This document shows, piece after piece, positions 48,796 through 60,404 of a stretch of 64,000 bases of DNA; position 1 is the first letter of the stretch; each line of letters opens with the position of its first letter. Made by a program: the position numbers and the translations under genes. Under the pieces are notes generated by a model, which had not been told where the DNA came from, searched no databases, and worked only from the letters and a program-made list of their open reading frames with translations. Origin of the DNA: Pochonia chlamydosporia 170 (lineage: Eukaryota > Ascomycota > Sordariomycetes > Hypocreales > Clavicipitaceae); the NCBI RefSeq assembly GCF_001653235.2, contig NC_035790.1:4836001-4900000 (forward strand). Reading direction: 5' to 3'.

Positions 48796-51403
48796 TCATG
48801 GATAAACAGGTGAAGAAGGGATCCTTTCGGGTTCCACGTATGGAACCCATCTGCGTCCAAGGGATGGTCCATTGGCATTTCCGTAAGGCAAAATCTCCTC
48901 CTGCCAACCAAGCGCACCCCATGGCCCAATATCCCGCGGAGAGGGACCGCAGAGGGCGGATCGAATTGCAAGAGAGCTCTTGATTCTTCCCCGAAGGACA
49001 GCATCGAGGGTGCGGAGACGGCGTGCTTCCCGCTCTTCAACAGTACTCCTGATGATACGGTGGCGAATTTCCGAATTAGCCCAACCGTTCACGTTCCCAG
49101 AACCTGCCGACTCTAAAATCATCTTAAGTTGAGAGAACGGCAAGTTGATCAACGCTCTAGATAGCACCGCATGTGGCACTGGTTGTGCCTGCTGAGCCGC
49201 TTTGGGTGTTACGGAATCCGGCCCACTGGCTTCCTCCCCCAGGGACATATCACCAAACTGTATTCCAGTGAGCTGTTGCGAGCGTCGGCCCATTCCAATC
49301 TGCACTGAGGAGCCTCGAGCGATGACCGGAGCCCGTTTCTTGCTGGCTGTCGGTAATGGAGGGCACTCTGGCAAACGGGCATACTCGCCGGGGTGCTCTG
49401 ATGTCGTGTCGAGACTAAATGTTGACGGGATGTTATGAACAATAAAGGTGACAACAGCATTGAGAAGAAGTCTAGACGCTTCTCCAAACCCATACGATAA
49501 GCGGGAGCCAGTGTCGATGGATTCGTGAAGGGCAAACTCAAGAATCCTCTCCATGGTCTGCCAGTTCAGTAATTGAGTGGCCACTTCACAACCTCGTAGA
49601 ACCACAGGGCCCCACTCCAGTAGGTGACCAGCAGCAGCGTACGACAAGGCAAAGTCAAGCTGTTCAGTAGAAGTTCCAGCATCCGTGATATCGCTTGCTT
49701 CTGCACGGTCACGACGAGGGGGCAGGGGGAGGAGCGGATGCCCGTACAGTCTTTGGACTGCCATGTAAAAGGAGTCAGATCGGATCCAGTTGCTTTTTGT
49801 CTCCATGAGGAGAATCTGCATTCCGCGATCTGACATCTGATGCAGCTGATTCTTAACTTTATCAGCAATTGTGCCGCTGCGGGCGAAGATGACCCGATGA
49901 CCGGGGATGCGGACGGGGGGAGCCCGGTCATCCACATATCTGAGTTCCAAAGTACAATCAGCGAGCTCAGCATTGCCAAATTGTTGTTGTAAATATCCCA
50001 GGAACCCGTCTCCGTTATCCTCGCGAGGCATGCCCTGGTACGGATAGCTGCCTCCTGGCATCATTCTAGGATATTCTTGGTGGCCAAGCATCCTGCCTTG
50101 CTGGTTGGGCATATGTCCGTCGGGCTCGCCATGGCCAGCAGCACCGTTACGATGCCCATTACGAGGGTACTGTTGGTACATGACGTTTTCATCAGGATGA
50201 CCAGAAGACTGGGAGCCGCGGAAGCTTTGAGATGCAGATGGCCCAAAGTTGTTGCCATATGGTGGGTACGTTTCCACGGGTCCGTAGGCCATTCCGTGTC
50301 GGCCGTAGCTGTCAAAATTCCCCGGCTGCATCATTTCGGCGCCGTACTGCGGCATCATGGGTGGGAACCCATTACCGCCGGGTCCCATGTATGCAGGCCG
50401 GGCATCGGCAGTCGCAATGCCTGGCGGCGGTACCATGCCCCCGGTTTGTGGCGGTACTGGTGAAGGGCTTTGAGAGTCTTGGAGTGCGCCAAAGTGAATG
50501 CTACTATTGCTTGGTTGTGCGTGATGCATATGACCCGGCCCGTTGGGCAATGGAACCGGCGAGCCCCGTGAGACGTCGTTGATGTTCATTGCAGCGTAGG
50601 AACGGTTGGCTGGTTGAAACGGTGGTGGCATCTGATAACGAGAAGGCGACATACCCGGAGGCGGTAGGCTCTTGGCAACTTGAACAGCATTATAGTCGAC
50701 TATTCGAGGTTGGTTAGCAATTGAATGACATCTTTGGTAGCTGGACGGAGCCTTTGTGCCAACCAACCTGGCTTTTGCATTAACGCATTCTTAGACAACG
50801 CTCGCTTGGGGTCGGTCGATGTCTCGGATACTGGTTCATCTTCAGTGACATCGGCCGTGGGTGCGTCAACGACCGATTTTTCACTGGGAGCGATGCCATT
50901 CGGCTTCTGGTCCGAGTCCATCACGTCAGATGCATGGTCGGTCGTAGCCTTGAGTTCGGAGGCAGCAGTCTCTACAGTTGGAAAATCAGGCTCAACGTCA
51001 GCCAAATGTGCTCCAGGCAACGGCCCTCTCTATGGTATTCAGGACAGATAGTTCACTTACCGGTTATGACGTGCTCTTTGGCGCCAGACTCTCCATTGCC
51101 GGAATCTTGAGAAGTTGGCAGCGGTTCAGCCATGTGTTGTGAGTCCGAAGGCGGGGATGCAGTGACATTTCCAGCCACAGCGTCCTGCACCTCGCCATTG
51201 ACATTATCAAGATGCTTAGTCTGAGACGTCTCTGAAATAGCGGCGATTTCCTGGACATCAGAAGTTGCCGCAGGCTTGTCCTTGACCACAGCAGTGACGG
51301 GCGCTGGCCTACGCTTCAGAGGCAAAGCTGGGATCACCGGTTTTATTGGTTGCTTGGTGGCGGCAGCCTTGCGGCCCTTGCCAGGGCCATTTGAAGGCGG
51401 CAT
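48796..51403 (-). CDS. BTB/POZ-like domain protein with long disordered N-terminus
   Basis: 816 aa from three exons: 51403-51061, 50971-50768 and 50699-48796. The first intron (89 nt) has a GTAAGT donor, a CTGAC branch and an ACTGTAG acceptor; a closer AG would give a 35-nt intron and is rejected. The second intron has a GTTGGT donor and a TGCTAACC branch. Residues 1-180 are Ala/Pro/Lys-rich and acidic, and the next 230 are Pro/Met/Gly/Asn-rich low complexity. The folded part begins at DGFLGYLQQQFGNAELADCT and has the BTB-like strand order LELRYV ... VRIPGHRVIFARSGTIADKV, then SFYMAVQRLYGHPL. Fungal BTB proteins of this type often act as scaffolds or Cullin-3 adaptors; that role is only inferred. 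The C-terminal motif RDIGPWGALGWQEEILPYG looks conserved but is not known to me. Confidence 0.85.
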
Positions 51404-51854
51404 AGGTGCAATCGAAGTTTATCGATGATGGAAAGGATGAATCGAGGATGATGATGTGTTTTTCGTCGTGGGATGTGCGTCGAAAAGTTGGCGGTCCGAA
51501 TTTCGGGGAGATAGCAAGACGGGCGAGGCGTTGGCTCGGCTTTGGAGGAAGCTGCACTTTGTCGGGTCAAACCGAAGCCAGATGGCAAGCAGTATAAGCA
51601 AAAATGGAAAAGAAATGCTGTAGACGCCTCAACCAATACGCATAGGTCCCGTCATGAGAGGATGCACCCAGTGCCAGGTCGCATGCACCTCTCAATAGAC
51701 GTCGCCAAGGGGCGTGGTATGAGGGGGGAGGAGAAGATCGTGGTTTGGTGGGCAGCAGGAGGATGGGGGGGGAAAGAAAAAAGAATGGAGTCATGTCATG
51801 TCAATGTGGTCGATGCATCTCTCTGCGATTCTGTGATTGACCCTTGCGAGCTGT

Positions 51855-51900
51855 GGCACTTGGCTGGCACTGGCTGGCACTGGCGGGCACTGGCGCTGGT
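51855..51900. repeat. 10-bp tandem repeat (TGGCTGGCAC)
   Basis: About four and a half head-to-tail copies of TGGCTGGCAC with one base change in the fourth, in the upstream region of the BTB gene. Confidence 0.85.
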
Positions 51901-52686
51901 GCTTGACTGGCCAAACTCTTTTGTTTGGATTGAATCTGGTTCCATGTCCAGTTCAAAGCTGTCAGGCTCCACCGGGTCAAGTTTCCGCCTGCATGTACCC
52001 TCATGTGCTTCAATGCTGGCTCTTCACTGTTCGTTCGTGGTCCAGCCAAAAGTTGATGGCACTGGGGCCAGTTTCTAAATTTGAACCGTCAAGAGCAGTG
52101 AATGTCAATGGCAATTGCTGCAATACGCAACAGTACAGAAAGAAAGCATCACAGGTCGACAGATGACTCAGTTATACCACGACCCTTTCCCGTTTTCTGC
52201 ATGATCCCAGCCCGTCTCCAATCCCAAGAGAAAGCTCCTGCGTATTGCATTGTGTGCCGTCACACAATGAACATTGGTTCCCCATCTTCGCCATTGTGGC
52301 GGCCATTGCCGGTCCATGTCCCCGCCAACGCCAAGTGCTCGCTTTCTGCGACTGAACACATGTGCACCGGACTGATGCACATCGAACACCCAACACCAAC
52401 ACAAGGGGACTTCATGGATGGACTTGACATGTTGTTCAAGCGCAAAAAGACAACCCAGTATTTTCCCCATTGGACATGCCACTCTTACTCGTCATGGTTC
52501 AGTGTTGGCGCAACCCCGTCCCGAGGCCTATTCACCAGCGAAGCCAACCAAGCATGTCAATATTGTGATTTGTTTGATAGCACCAGACAGTGACGTCTGT
52601 GCCCAACCACGTGCCTTAAAAATTCCGTATCACGTAGAACTGCTTCAAACGGGATACCTGGCTATGATATCTTTTGTTTTTTAGTT

Positions 52687-52726
52687 AAAAAAAAAAAAAG
52701 AAGAAGAAGAAGAAGAAGAAGAAAAA
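52687..52726. repeat. Poly-A plus (GAA)n microsatellite
   Basis: A run of 13 A followed by about eight GAA units and a short A run, in intergenic DNA. Length is likely to vary between strains. Confidence 0.9.
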
Positions 52727-53031
52727 TTCCGGTATTTCTTGGTGAGTGCGAAACCCAGGACATATCCCAGCATCTTTGTATGGAGGCGGCATCACAAACA
52801 CTCGATCCCCATCTCTAGGGAGTTGAACTACGTCCACTCTTATTGATACGATCCATACAGTACGGTACGCGACGTACATCTACCATGTGAGCATGACATT
52901 TCTGTACGGTCCATGCCCCAAAACAACCTATGCGGTCATATACATCATTAATTCGTCAGCTCGCTAGCACAGGCACTATTTGTCCAAAATATATACACCC
53001 ATCACGCTCAAATGCCAAAACAAAAGAACCC

Positions 53032-54427
53032 CTACAAATCATCCTCGGCACCACTCCTTAACCCTGGCTTTTGTGCATACCAGAAATAATAGTTGAAATA
53101 CCGATGAACCGACGGATCTTCCAAACCTTTTCTCGCCAGCGCCACTCTGACTTCTGCCTCAGTCTCTGATATTTGTAGCGCCTGGAAAGGTCTCCCTGCT
53201 AGCGTCGGGATAAAATCGACAACAGCCATCTTTTGGTATAGGCCTATCACCCTCATGGTCTTTTCCTTTGCCCAGACCCCGATGGGCACTTTCATTATTC
53301 TGCAGTGGATGTTTTCAAATCCGGCTTCGCGGAGATACGGTTCTATTTCGGCAGGTAATGTTGTGCTCATACCAAATTTCTTGTAGGCGGCACCGGCGGT
53401 ATCGTATAGCGACTTGACGGGGTCATCATCTTTCATTGTTCCGTCATCACAAAGCGGTACACCTTGTAATTCCTGTAGCTCAATCCACCCACCGGGACGG
53501 AGGCTCCTATGCAAATGTTAACAACGAACCTTGACTAACACCAGCTAGAGAAACTTGGCGCAGGGCTACATACTCGTAGGCATGCCCTAGGACCGTAGGT
53601 ATGTCCTTAAGGATCATTACCATGAACCGGAAATGAGCTAGGTCGACATCTCTTTCTATCCAGTCCAAGGTGCAGTCGTCGACTAGAAATGACACGTTTG
53701 CAGGAACCCATTCTGGTTGAATTGGTGTGAGATCGATGCCGCATACATGGGCGCTAGGGTACTTGTCGCCGACTATGCGCAACAGCGTTAGCTAAGTGAG
53801 CCCACTGAAGGGGGGAAAGCATTGTCACAAGCATGGGATAGGGTTTTATATACCTTCTATAGCCCAGATTCCTAATTTCCAACTCGAGGGTCAGTAGAGC
53901 GTTCCCACACCAATTTCGTTCACTCAGGTTGTGGAAAGAGAAAAAAACGCACCAGTCCCTGTCCCTATATCCAATATCTTCTGTGGATGCATTCCGATCG
54001 GTGAGAAAAATGGTTTCCCCTCAGTAAGCATCATCAGCATAGCGTGCTTCATATCCTCCCTATTTTGCTCCAGATCATCGTTGGGAATGGGATAGCGACC
54101 ATCTCCAAAAGTTTGGTACCGACGGCCACGCTCGTACGCAAACGCAGCGTATATGCTGGAGGATAGACTGGCCGTGGTGTCATCACCTAACAGGTCGCTC
54201 TCCAGGTCAAATTCGTCGTCAGAGTCGGTGCTTGGCTCAATTACCGGCGCCTGTGTCGCTCGGACCACAGCAGATGGTCCCGACGTAGGTGATGTTTCTG
54301 TCGGTGTTCCATGTCCAATGGGCGCTTCGACCTTTTCGTCGTCATGGTCCGGGGCAGTCACCTCGACTACGTCGGAGACTGAAGCGCTTTTGGCCCGGTC
54401 GCGAGATTTGGTCGATGATGAGACCAT
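53032..54427 (-). CDS. LaeA-like (TAM/UMTA-type) SAM-dependent methyltransferase
   Basis: Predicted class I methyltransferase of the fungal LaeA-like group, 388 aa. Four exons: 54427-53953, an 18-nt microexon 53871-53854, 53772-53574 and 53506-53032. Residues 1-80 are acidic and Ser/Thr-rich. The domain starts with SIYAAFAYERGRRYQTFGDG followed by PIPNDDLEQNREDMKHAM, typical of the group. SAM motif I, ILDIGTGTGIWAIEVGDKYP, is spread over three exons, and the microexon supplies GIWAIE. CGIDLTPIQPEWVPANV, DLAHFRFMVMILKDIP and SLRPGGWIELQE follow. LaeA is a global regulator of secondary metabolism; most relatives like this have no known substrate. The FAD monooxygenase lies 869 bp upstream on the same strand. 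Confidence 0.92.
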
Positions 54428-55295
54428 CGCGGCGGATGGGTGGACAAGCGTGGTCCACAGCTGGCGATTTCAGACCAGTTGACGGCAACAAGCGGTGGTG
54501 TTGGTTGATGATGGAAGCGAAGTTGACAGCCCAATGTCGTCACAACGTGCGTCGATGCACTCTTTCGATGGTAATTTCTGGGCCTGTATCTGATGGACAG
54601 AATGCAACATGTAGTACGGGAGGGTACACTGGGGAAGGCGGGTAGCGGTTGAAGGAACCAGACGCATCAACGGTCTCCATGTCGGTTCTGGGTGGCGCAT
54701 AGTCACGATTTCTGGGCTTGCGCAAGTGCTGTGCTGGAAACTGGGCGGCTTGTACACTCTATCGGTGGCTCTTGACCTCGGCCACAGAACCCTGTTAGGG
54801 AAGCACCTTGTTCCGTGGTGTGGTCTCAGTTGGTTCGTCGGGGATCACGTCCGTGGAGCTGAGGACGGCAAAAACTGACATGTCACTCCCTGTTCTGGGT
54901 TTGTCTGCCAGTGGCCACGCCCAAGTGGATTCTTGGCGCTGGGGTTTGTGCGACAACGGGTGCCATGGTTCGTGGCGGACGGGATGATTACCAGTTACAC
55001 ACGATGGATTGATTGCCTGTTTTGAAGCCAATATTTTGATCAAGCTGTTCGCTTTGTGCTTCCATTCACCTTCCAGCCATGCAATTGCCCGCATTTTCCA
55101 AAGAAAGTCTGAAGCAGAACGCTTCCTACATGAACATTGATGTCAAGCAAGGCTGACCAGGAGCTAGCTGGCTCTGTGCTCCATGCTCCTGCCATCTGCA
55201 CCAGATTGACTCCTTCCAGTTCAAGTTCCTCTGTGCTCCACGATTGATGCCTAACGCTATATATTCTACCAAGCACCAGCCTGCCACCATCAAAA
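54428..55295. other. Intergenic region between monooxygenase and methyltransferase genes
   Basis: 869 bp on the same-strand side: 3' UTR of the FAD monooxygenase and promoter of the methyltransferase. No convincing frame. Confidence 0.55.
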
Positions 55296-56720
55296 TCATG
55301 ATTCGCTTTTGCCATGTCCCCGTGTTGCCATGAGCATCTTCTTCACTGTCTCTATGTCGAAAGACTTCTTGGCCTCGGCTAGGGATTCCTGAACCGCCTT
55401 TGCGCCTCTTCGAATCATCTCTTCTTCGTATTTTGCCAATGTTTCTTGTTTCAGGGTAGCATCGCTACCCGCTGAAGATATTTCAGTCAAGGCCGTGACG
55501 AAATTGTCGACATCTGTGATGGAGTGCTGGAATCCTTGACCACGGTCTACCACATTCAATTAGTTCACCTCGCCAAGTGTCGAATCTTCCCAGGGGTGTT
55601 GGGACACGAACATATTAGCATGGGGTGAGCTGCATCGCCGGCAAGCGTCACTCGTCCTCCATGATTATCCCAGGGCACGGGTACCCAATACTTCATCTCG
55701 TCGATATACACGCTACTGTTTTCTGGCGTCCAGTCAATGGCTGATTGAAACACGTCGCGCAATGGTGTCGTTTTCTCCCTGATATAGGTGAGAGCCTCCT
55801 TGCCCCTGAGGTGTACCGCCTCGCCGTTCCATATCTTGGTCCAAAACGTGGTCCAGGTGGATGTATCAGCTGGGTCGTCGACTGACATGACTATGGAGCG
55901 TTTGAACCATGTTAGCGAGACGTATATAGCCGTTCTTCCAACTCCGTTGATGAATTCACGTACCACCGACAGCACCAACAGAACTTGTTCCCATCATCAG
56001 CGCGGCTACAGGATGGGCCCGCACAACCGCATCCGTTTTCCCCGCGTCTTCGAACTTTGTGATGCCCGTAGCAAATTGAAAGCCGGACCCTTGAGGACGA
56101 GATACATCGGAACCTAAAAGAATTTCTCGTACTTTAGAGGATGCACCATCGGTTCCAAGCACATAGTCGACATCAAAAACACTGCCATCTTCAAACTCAA
56201 GCTTCACGCCGTGTTCTGTGGGAGAAAACTCCTTCAAAGCCACGTTCCATCTAATGTCAACTCTCTGAGCAAGCAGCCGACGCAGTGCCTGACGACTGAC
56301 TCTCCTCGCGTTGGGAAGAGGGCTGCGAAAAAGCAAATCTCCAGTGACGCCATTGTAGCATGGGAGGCTCTCTACCTCGCTGTTAAATTCCAAGTGAGGA
56401 TTGCAAACTGCCTGTTTCAACTCTGCAATTATATCCTTTGGCACCAGCTTCTCGAAAATGGGCATAGCCCAGTGCACTAACATGGTCCAGTCACGGGCCC
56501 TTGTGTCGATACTGGCATCCTGCTCGAAGACGACGGCGCTGAAACCATTCTATGCAACTATGTGAGTATCATGTTCTCTCTTTTCGCCAGCAAAAATGTG
56601 ATGGGAGGACTAGAACGGCCGGCTGCATCTCACCTGCTGCAACCCATGTGCTGTGAGTAGACCCGTCAGCCCCGCCCCAATGATGGCGACTGTCTTCTTG
56701 GCTGAGGTAGGAACAGTCAT
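55296..56720 (-). CDS. FAD-dependent monooxygenase (salicylate hydroxylase-like)
   Basis: Predicted group A flavoprotein monooxygenase, hydroxylating aromatic or polyketide-like substrates with NAD(P)H and O2. Four exons: 56720-56634, 56549-55964, 55890-55612 and 55546-55296, giving 400 aa, a normal size. The dinucleotide motif GAGLTG is at residues 15-20 (KTVAIIGAGLTGLLTAHGLQ). The DG motif is DYVLGTDGASSKVREILLG, and the FAD-ribose GD motif is GRVTLAGDAAHPM, which continues across the third intron as LIYRGQGFQHSITDVDNFV. The intron with donor GTTCGT (55611-55547) is required; reading through it gives a stop 20 codons later. No signal peptide or TM segment is seen. Substrate unknown; tandem placement with a LaeA-like methyltransferase is compatible with a small tailoring locus. 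Confidence 0.93.
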
Positions 56721-57739
56721 TGTTTACCAAGGTACCTGGGTTGGAAGGTAGGCTGGTGCAGTAGGTATGGTAAGGTGCTGGCGTTGAGAATGATTCTATA
56801 CTCCTACGCCAAACAGAGCAGAGACGGATGAGACTTCATACGACCCGAAGTATAGCTGGTCAAAGCTTATTCAGTTATATACAAGTAACAACAAGAAACG
56901 AGTCAAGTTGAGAACTGCAAAGAGAAAACTACGAGGCCCATTCGCCCCAAAAACGGGCGGGGTTCCTGGGAGTAATTATTTAGCCCACGGTAACCAAAAG
57001 AGGCCGCGGACTGGAGCTGGGAGCTGGGAACAGGAGCAACTCGTTCAACCAGCTAGCCGGAGCTGGTTCACGGCCTGCTGATGAAATTACGGTGTGTATG
57101 GGGACGGGCTTTGACCAGACTGGCTTCCATCAGATGCCAAGTGAGAGCGGACTGTGCTTCCTATTACCTCCTTGCGAACTAGCTACCTAGGTATGTATCA
57201 GCTCGCTACGCCACGTATGTATCGGCACGTCCATCGGTGGGGATTGGATGAAGGAAGAAGTAATTTCTACATGCTAAGTTCGTGTGAAGCAGCGCCTTTA
57301 GCAGGATAAGCCAGCAGGGGTTGGTTGGGGGGTGGTGTGCTGGCAAATGTTTGAGACCCAGTTGATGGCCAGGCCCGGCCTGCCAAGTCAGGCGGCGGGC
57401 GATACGGACGAAGGACTGTACTATCAACCATTGTTTTGGTGAGTTATGACGTACCAGACGATAATACGGCAGAGCAGGTGTCTGTGTGTACTCTGTATGC
57501 ACGGCAATATTTCTCGGGAATGGTGGGCCAGCATCGGGAATTCAGCTCATCGAATGAGGGAGCCCATCCGTGGTGTTGGGTCGTGGTGTTGAACGACTAC
57601 CGTCCAGATTGGGCCAAATGCAACCCGACGGATTGGTGCGGCCTGGTTCGAGCTGTCGCAATATCTGCAAGGTGAGGTGCTACATCAGCGGCAGTCGATC
57701 AAGGGCCATACCAGAAAGACTTGACGCCTGACGCTTGAG

Positions 57740-57762
57740 GTAGGATGAGGATGAGGATGATG
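57740..57762. repeat. GATGAG/GAT short repeat
   Basis: Short purine-rich run of GATGAG units ending in GATGATG. Confidence 0.6.
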
Positions 57763-57897
57763 TAGGTTGTTTGATCTGAGGACAAGGACAGCGAACGGCA
57801 GCATATCAACATCAACTGCATTCTACTAGCAGACCTCTGACAATTCGTCTGGGCCCAGCGAACGATCATATGAGGCGTTGACAGCAAACAGCTCAAG

Positions 57898-58773
57898 ATG
57901 CATGTATCCACTAGATTGCATGTTCCCCTCCCTCCCGTGCCGACAACAGGGAACGCCAAGGGGCGGAGCGTAGCTGAGCTTACTGGATACCGAAATTCCT
58001 CACTACCCACTCGAGATGCACCAGGGCCAGGGGCTGCGAATCTCTACCATGCCACCGGGACAAAAGTGCTTCCATCATTTTGCAAATGGGATATTCACCC
58101 GAAATCCATGGGCAGCACAGTCCTCCAAGCGCACCCATCACCAGCCCAAATCCAACAATCACCCCATGTCGAGAAAACGAAGAGCTCATCAAAAAACAGT
58201 GACACCACATGCTGCCGTCAAGTTTGCAGAAGCGGCCCGTTGGATGGCTTGCGCCACGCTCGTCTCCCGGAGAATGGGGAATTCGAGAAACACCCCAGCC
58301 AAGGGTCATCCAAGACACTGGGCTTGTGGAAACTGTTGGCCAAACAATGTCGCCTTCAACGCCATCTGACGAACGCCATGCATGCATGCGTGCGCTGTCT
58401 GATTTGTTTCCTGGGAACCTTGTTTGGGGCCTTCCTTGAAAATATCTTGTATTGTGTGCATGTGTGTTTGGCATGTGCTTTTGGGTATATGGTCTTGGCC
58501 GGGCTTGACTATTGGTTTCCCTTGTTTGCTCATTTTATGCAGCATGTCCGGCTGTCCCGGTGGGATAATGGGATTATGGGGGCAGAGTGTGTTGACTTGT
58601 TTCTCAGAATGCATGCTGACTGTACTGGAAAACTGAAAAGGTCAATGCCTGGTGCTGTGCTGCGACAATTGATTGCTCATTTTGTCGTGGCACAAGTTGA
58701 GTCAGATCAGACTCTGTTTGGGATAGAACTCGCATTTGGCGGTCATGTGATGGAAAGAATTGCGCCATCGTGA
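57898..58773 (+). CDS. Orphan open reading frame, 291 codons, possibly a gene
   Basis: An uninterrupted frame with ATG in acceptable context (AAGATG, A at -3). I do not recognise the product. The first 150 residues are Ser/His/Arg-rich without obvious structure. Residues about 165-215 are strongly hydrophobic and Cys-rich (CLICFLGTLFGAFLENILYC, then ACAFGYMVLAGLDYWFPLF) and could form two membrane helices. The remainder is mixed (MHADCTGKLKRSMPGAVLRQ). A frame of this length is unlikely by chance at about 50% GC, but overlapping open frames on both strands and the odd composition argue for caution. It may be an orphan membrane protein or a fortuitous frame. Confidence 0.25.
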   Translation: MHVSTRLHVPLPPVPTTGNAKGRSVAELTGYRNSSLPTRDAPGPGAANLYHATGTKVLPSFCKWDIHPKSMGSTVLQAHPSPAQIQQSPHVEKTKSSSKNSDTTCCRQVCRSGPLDGLRHARLPENGEFEKHPSQGSSKTLGLWKLLAKQCRLQRHLTNAMHACVRCLICFLGTLFGAFLENILYCVHVCLACAFGYMVLAGLDYWFPLFAHFMQHVRLSRWDNGIMGAECVDLFLRMHADCTGKLKRSMPGAVLRQLIAHFVVAQVESDQTLFGIELAFGGHVMERIAPS

Positions 58774-59484
58774 GAAATCCTTCAAACGACTGTCTGCAGC
58801 CGAGTACTTATAGCAAGATGACATGGTGACTTCGTTAAGTACTTGACAGTACGGGTTGCGGTCCTTGTCCAGGTACATGCCTGGTGCTCGTACTTTTGCG
58901 GACCAGTCACTTTATCAATGCGGTCGAAGTGCTTGGTCGATGCTCCCACACAAAACCTGCCTTCAAGCTTCAATATGTTCCCGAACGGTGCGGATGGTAC
59001 AAAATGACCCAAGACATGCGTGGCACACTTCACACTTCAGGTCGTTCTTCAGTCGTTGGCGGGTTACCATACATAGCATCATGTCTATGCCCTAGGCAGA
59101 AAAGCTAGTGCTCTTCCATGCGAGTTGCATGAGCAATCAGTCGTTCTTGCTGTCAACAGATGAAACCGGATTCAATCTTTCATCACAATCCCACAGATCG
59201 GCGCCCGCACTGCCCATGAACAATGGTGACTCCAGAGACAACTACACGTCACATAGTACACAACACCAGGAATCAATCTCAACGCTAATTTATTGTCTAC
59301 TAATGCAAAATTGAATAGAGTCTTTACAACGCCAAAACATATGGAAAAGAACCGGGCCTTCGCACATCAACTTGGCGGTCAGACCCAGCCAGGCACCGCA
59401 TGGCCTGAAACAACCACAAGGCACGGACAGTCCAAAGACTGACCACACAAGCCCTGACTGCACCGCAACCTACGTTCCCTCTGC

Positions 59485-60404
59485 CTAGGCTATACCTCCA
59501 CCTCTAACAAGCCTTGCGATAAGGACGTAAAGGAATATCGCACCGCCCAGCACCAAAAGCTTGTTGCGATATATCCAACCCCGGCCAGCATCTCGCTGTT
59601 GAACAACCGCATCAACGACAGCCTGTGCTTGGTGGCCGCTGGAGCCACCAGCAATACCCAACTGTGGTCCGCACGATGACCCGTTCTCGCTGTCCCAGCG
59701 GTTGCCAGTTGCTGTGTCGACCTTGTTCGTCTTCATCCACTCCCAGTTCTCGAGGTCAAGGTCGGCCCATTCGCTGCGGAACTTGGCGCCACCATCACCA
59801 ACCTTAATGTTGCCCTTTAGCCCAGTATTCTTAGCGTGCGAACCGCCTCCAGACGAGTTCCACCAGCGTGTTCGTGAGGCGAGGTATCTCTTCTCTGCTG
59901 AGGTCGTGGAAATGGAACCGGTGGTGATCTCGTCGCCGGTCATGAAGGACAGGAGGCCGACGAGAATCGTTGACACTTCCCAAGCAGGGTTAAAAGACTT
60001 GGGATGGAAGTCTGAAATCGATAAGCAGAGACGACTTGAGGGTGAGAATCGTCCTGATGGAGTGTGCATGCGGATCGCGGGAGGCGCAAAGGGATAGTTG
60101 GGAGGGAATATTAGAGTTCCCCAGTACTGGCCGCCATGATAGGGTGTGTCTTCAGGACCGGTAATAATGTAGTGCCATCTGTTGAAAAGGTTAGCCACAT
60201 GTAGGTATACTTGGTGTGTGATGTTGGTAGATGCGTACTCTAGGATATTTGACTCGGAAGGGTGGGCTGTGATGTAAGGTGGCGGGTTCTCCGAGATGGC
60301 CTTGTATTCGCGGGTTAACTGTTTCGGAAGTCAGCGTCGCTCAACAACGAATCTATCTCTTCCAAGGCTTAGCACACCCGCTTCTGAGCTGCTTTGCTCG
60401 CCAT
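59485..60404 (-). CDS. UBC6: Ubiquitin-conjugating enzyme E2 6, ER tail-anchored
   Basis: ER-membrane E2 that works with Doa10-type E3 ligases in ER-associated degradation. Three exons: 60404-60378 (only nine codons), 60318-60239 and 60178-59485, giving 266 aa. The start MASKAAQKRLTREYKAISEN is the family's. The UBC fold follows with WHYIITGPEDTPYHGGQYWG and PNYPFAPPAIRMHTPSGRF. The catalytic cysteine is Cys87 in SSRLCLSISDFHP, the same number as in yeast Ubc6; as in that subfamily the usual HPN motif is absent. A Gly/Ser-rich linker leads to a C-terminal tail anchor (NKLLVLGGAIFLYVLIARLV) followed by RGGGIA. It is divergent from SAM50, sharing a promoter region of about 0.5 kb. Confidence 0.97.

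Larger units (their letters stand above)
51404..53031. other. 1.6-kb intergenic region with simple repeats
   Basis: Between the start of the BTB gene and the 3' end of the LaeA-like methyltransferase. It contains two simple repeats listed separately and no convincing reading frame. Confidence 0.55.
56721..59484. other. 2.8-kb region between FAD monooxygenase and UBC6
   Basis: Includes the promoter of the monooxygenase gene and the 3' flank of UBC6. The only notable frame is the one at 57898-58773, listed separately. No mobile element or RNA gene recognised. Confidence 0.5.

Noticed and set aside
51026..51060. 35-nt intron in the BTB gene
   Set aside because: A downstream acceptor with a good CTGAC branch site gives an in-frame 89-nt intron of normal size.
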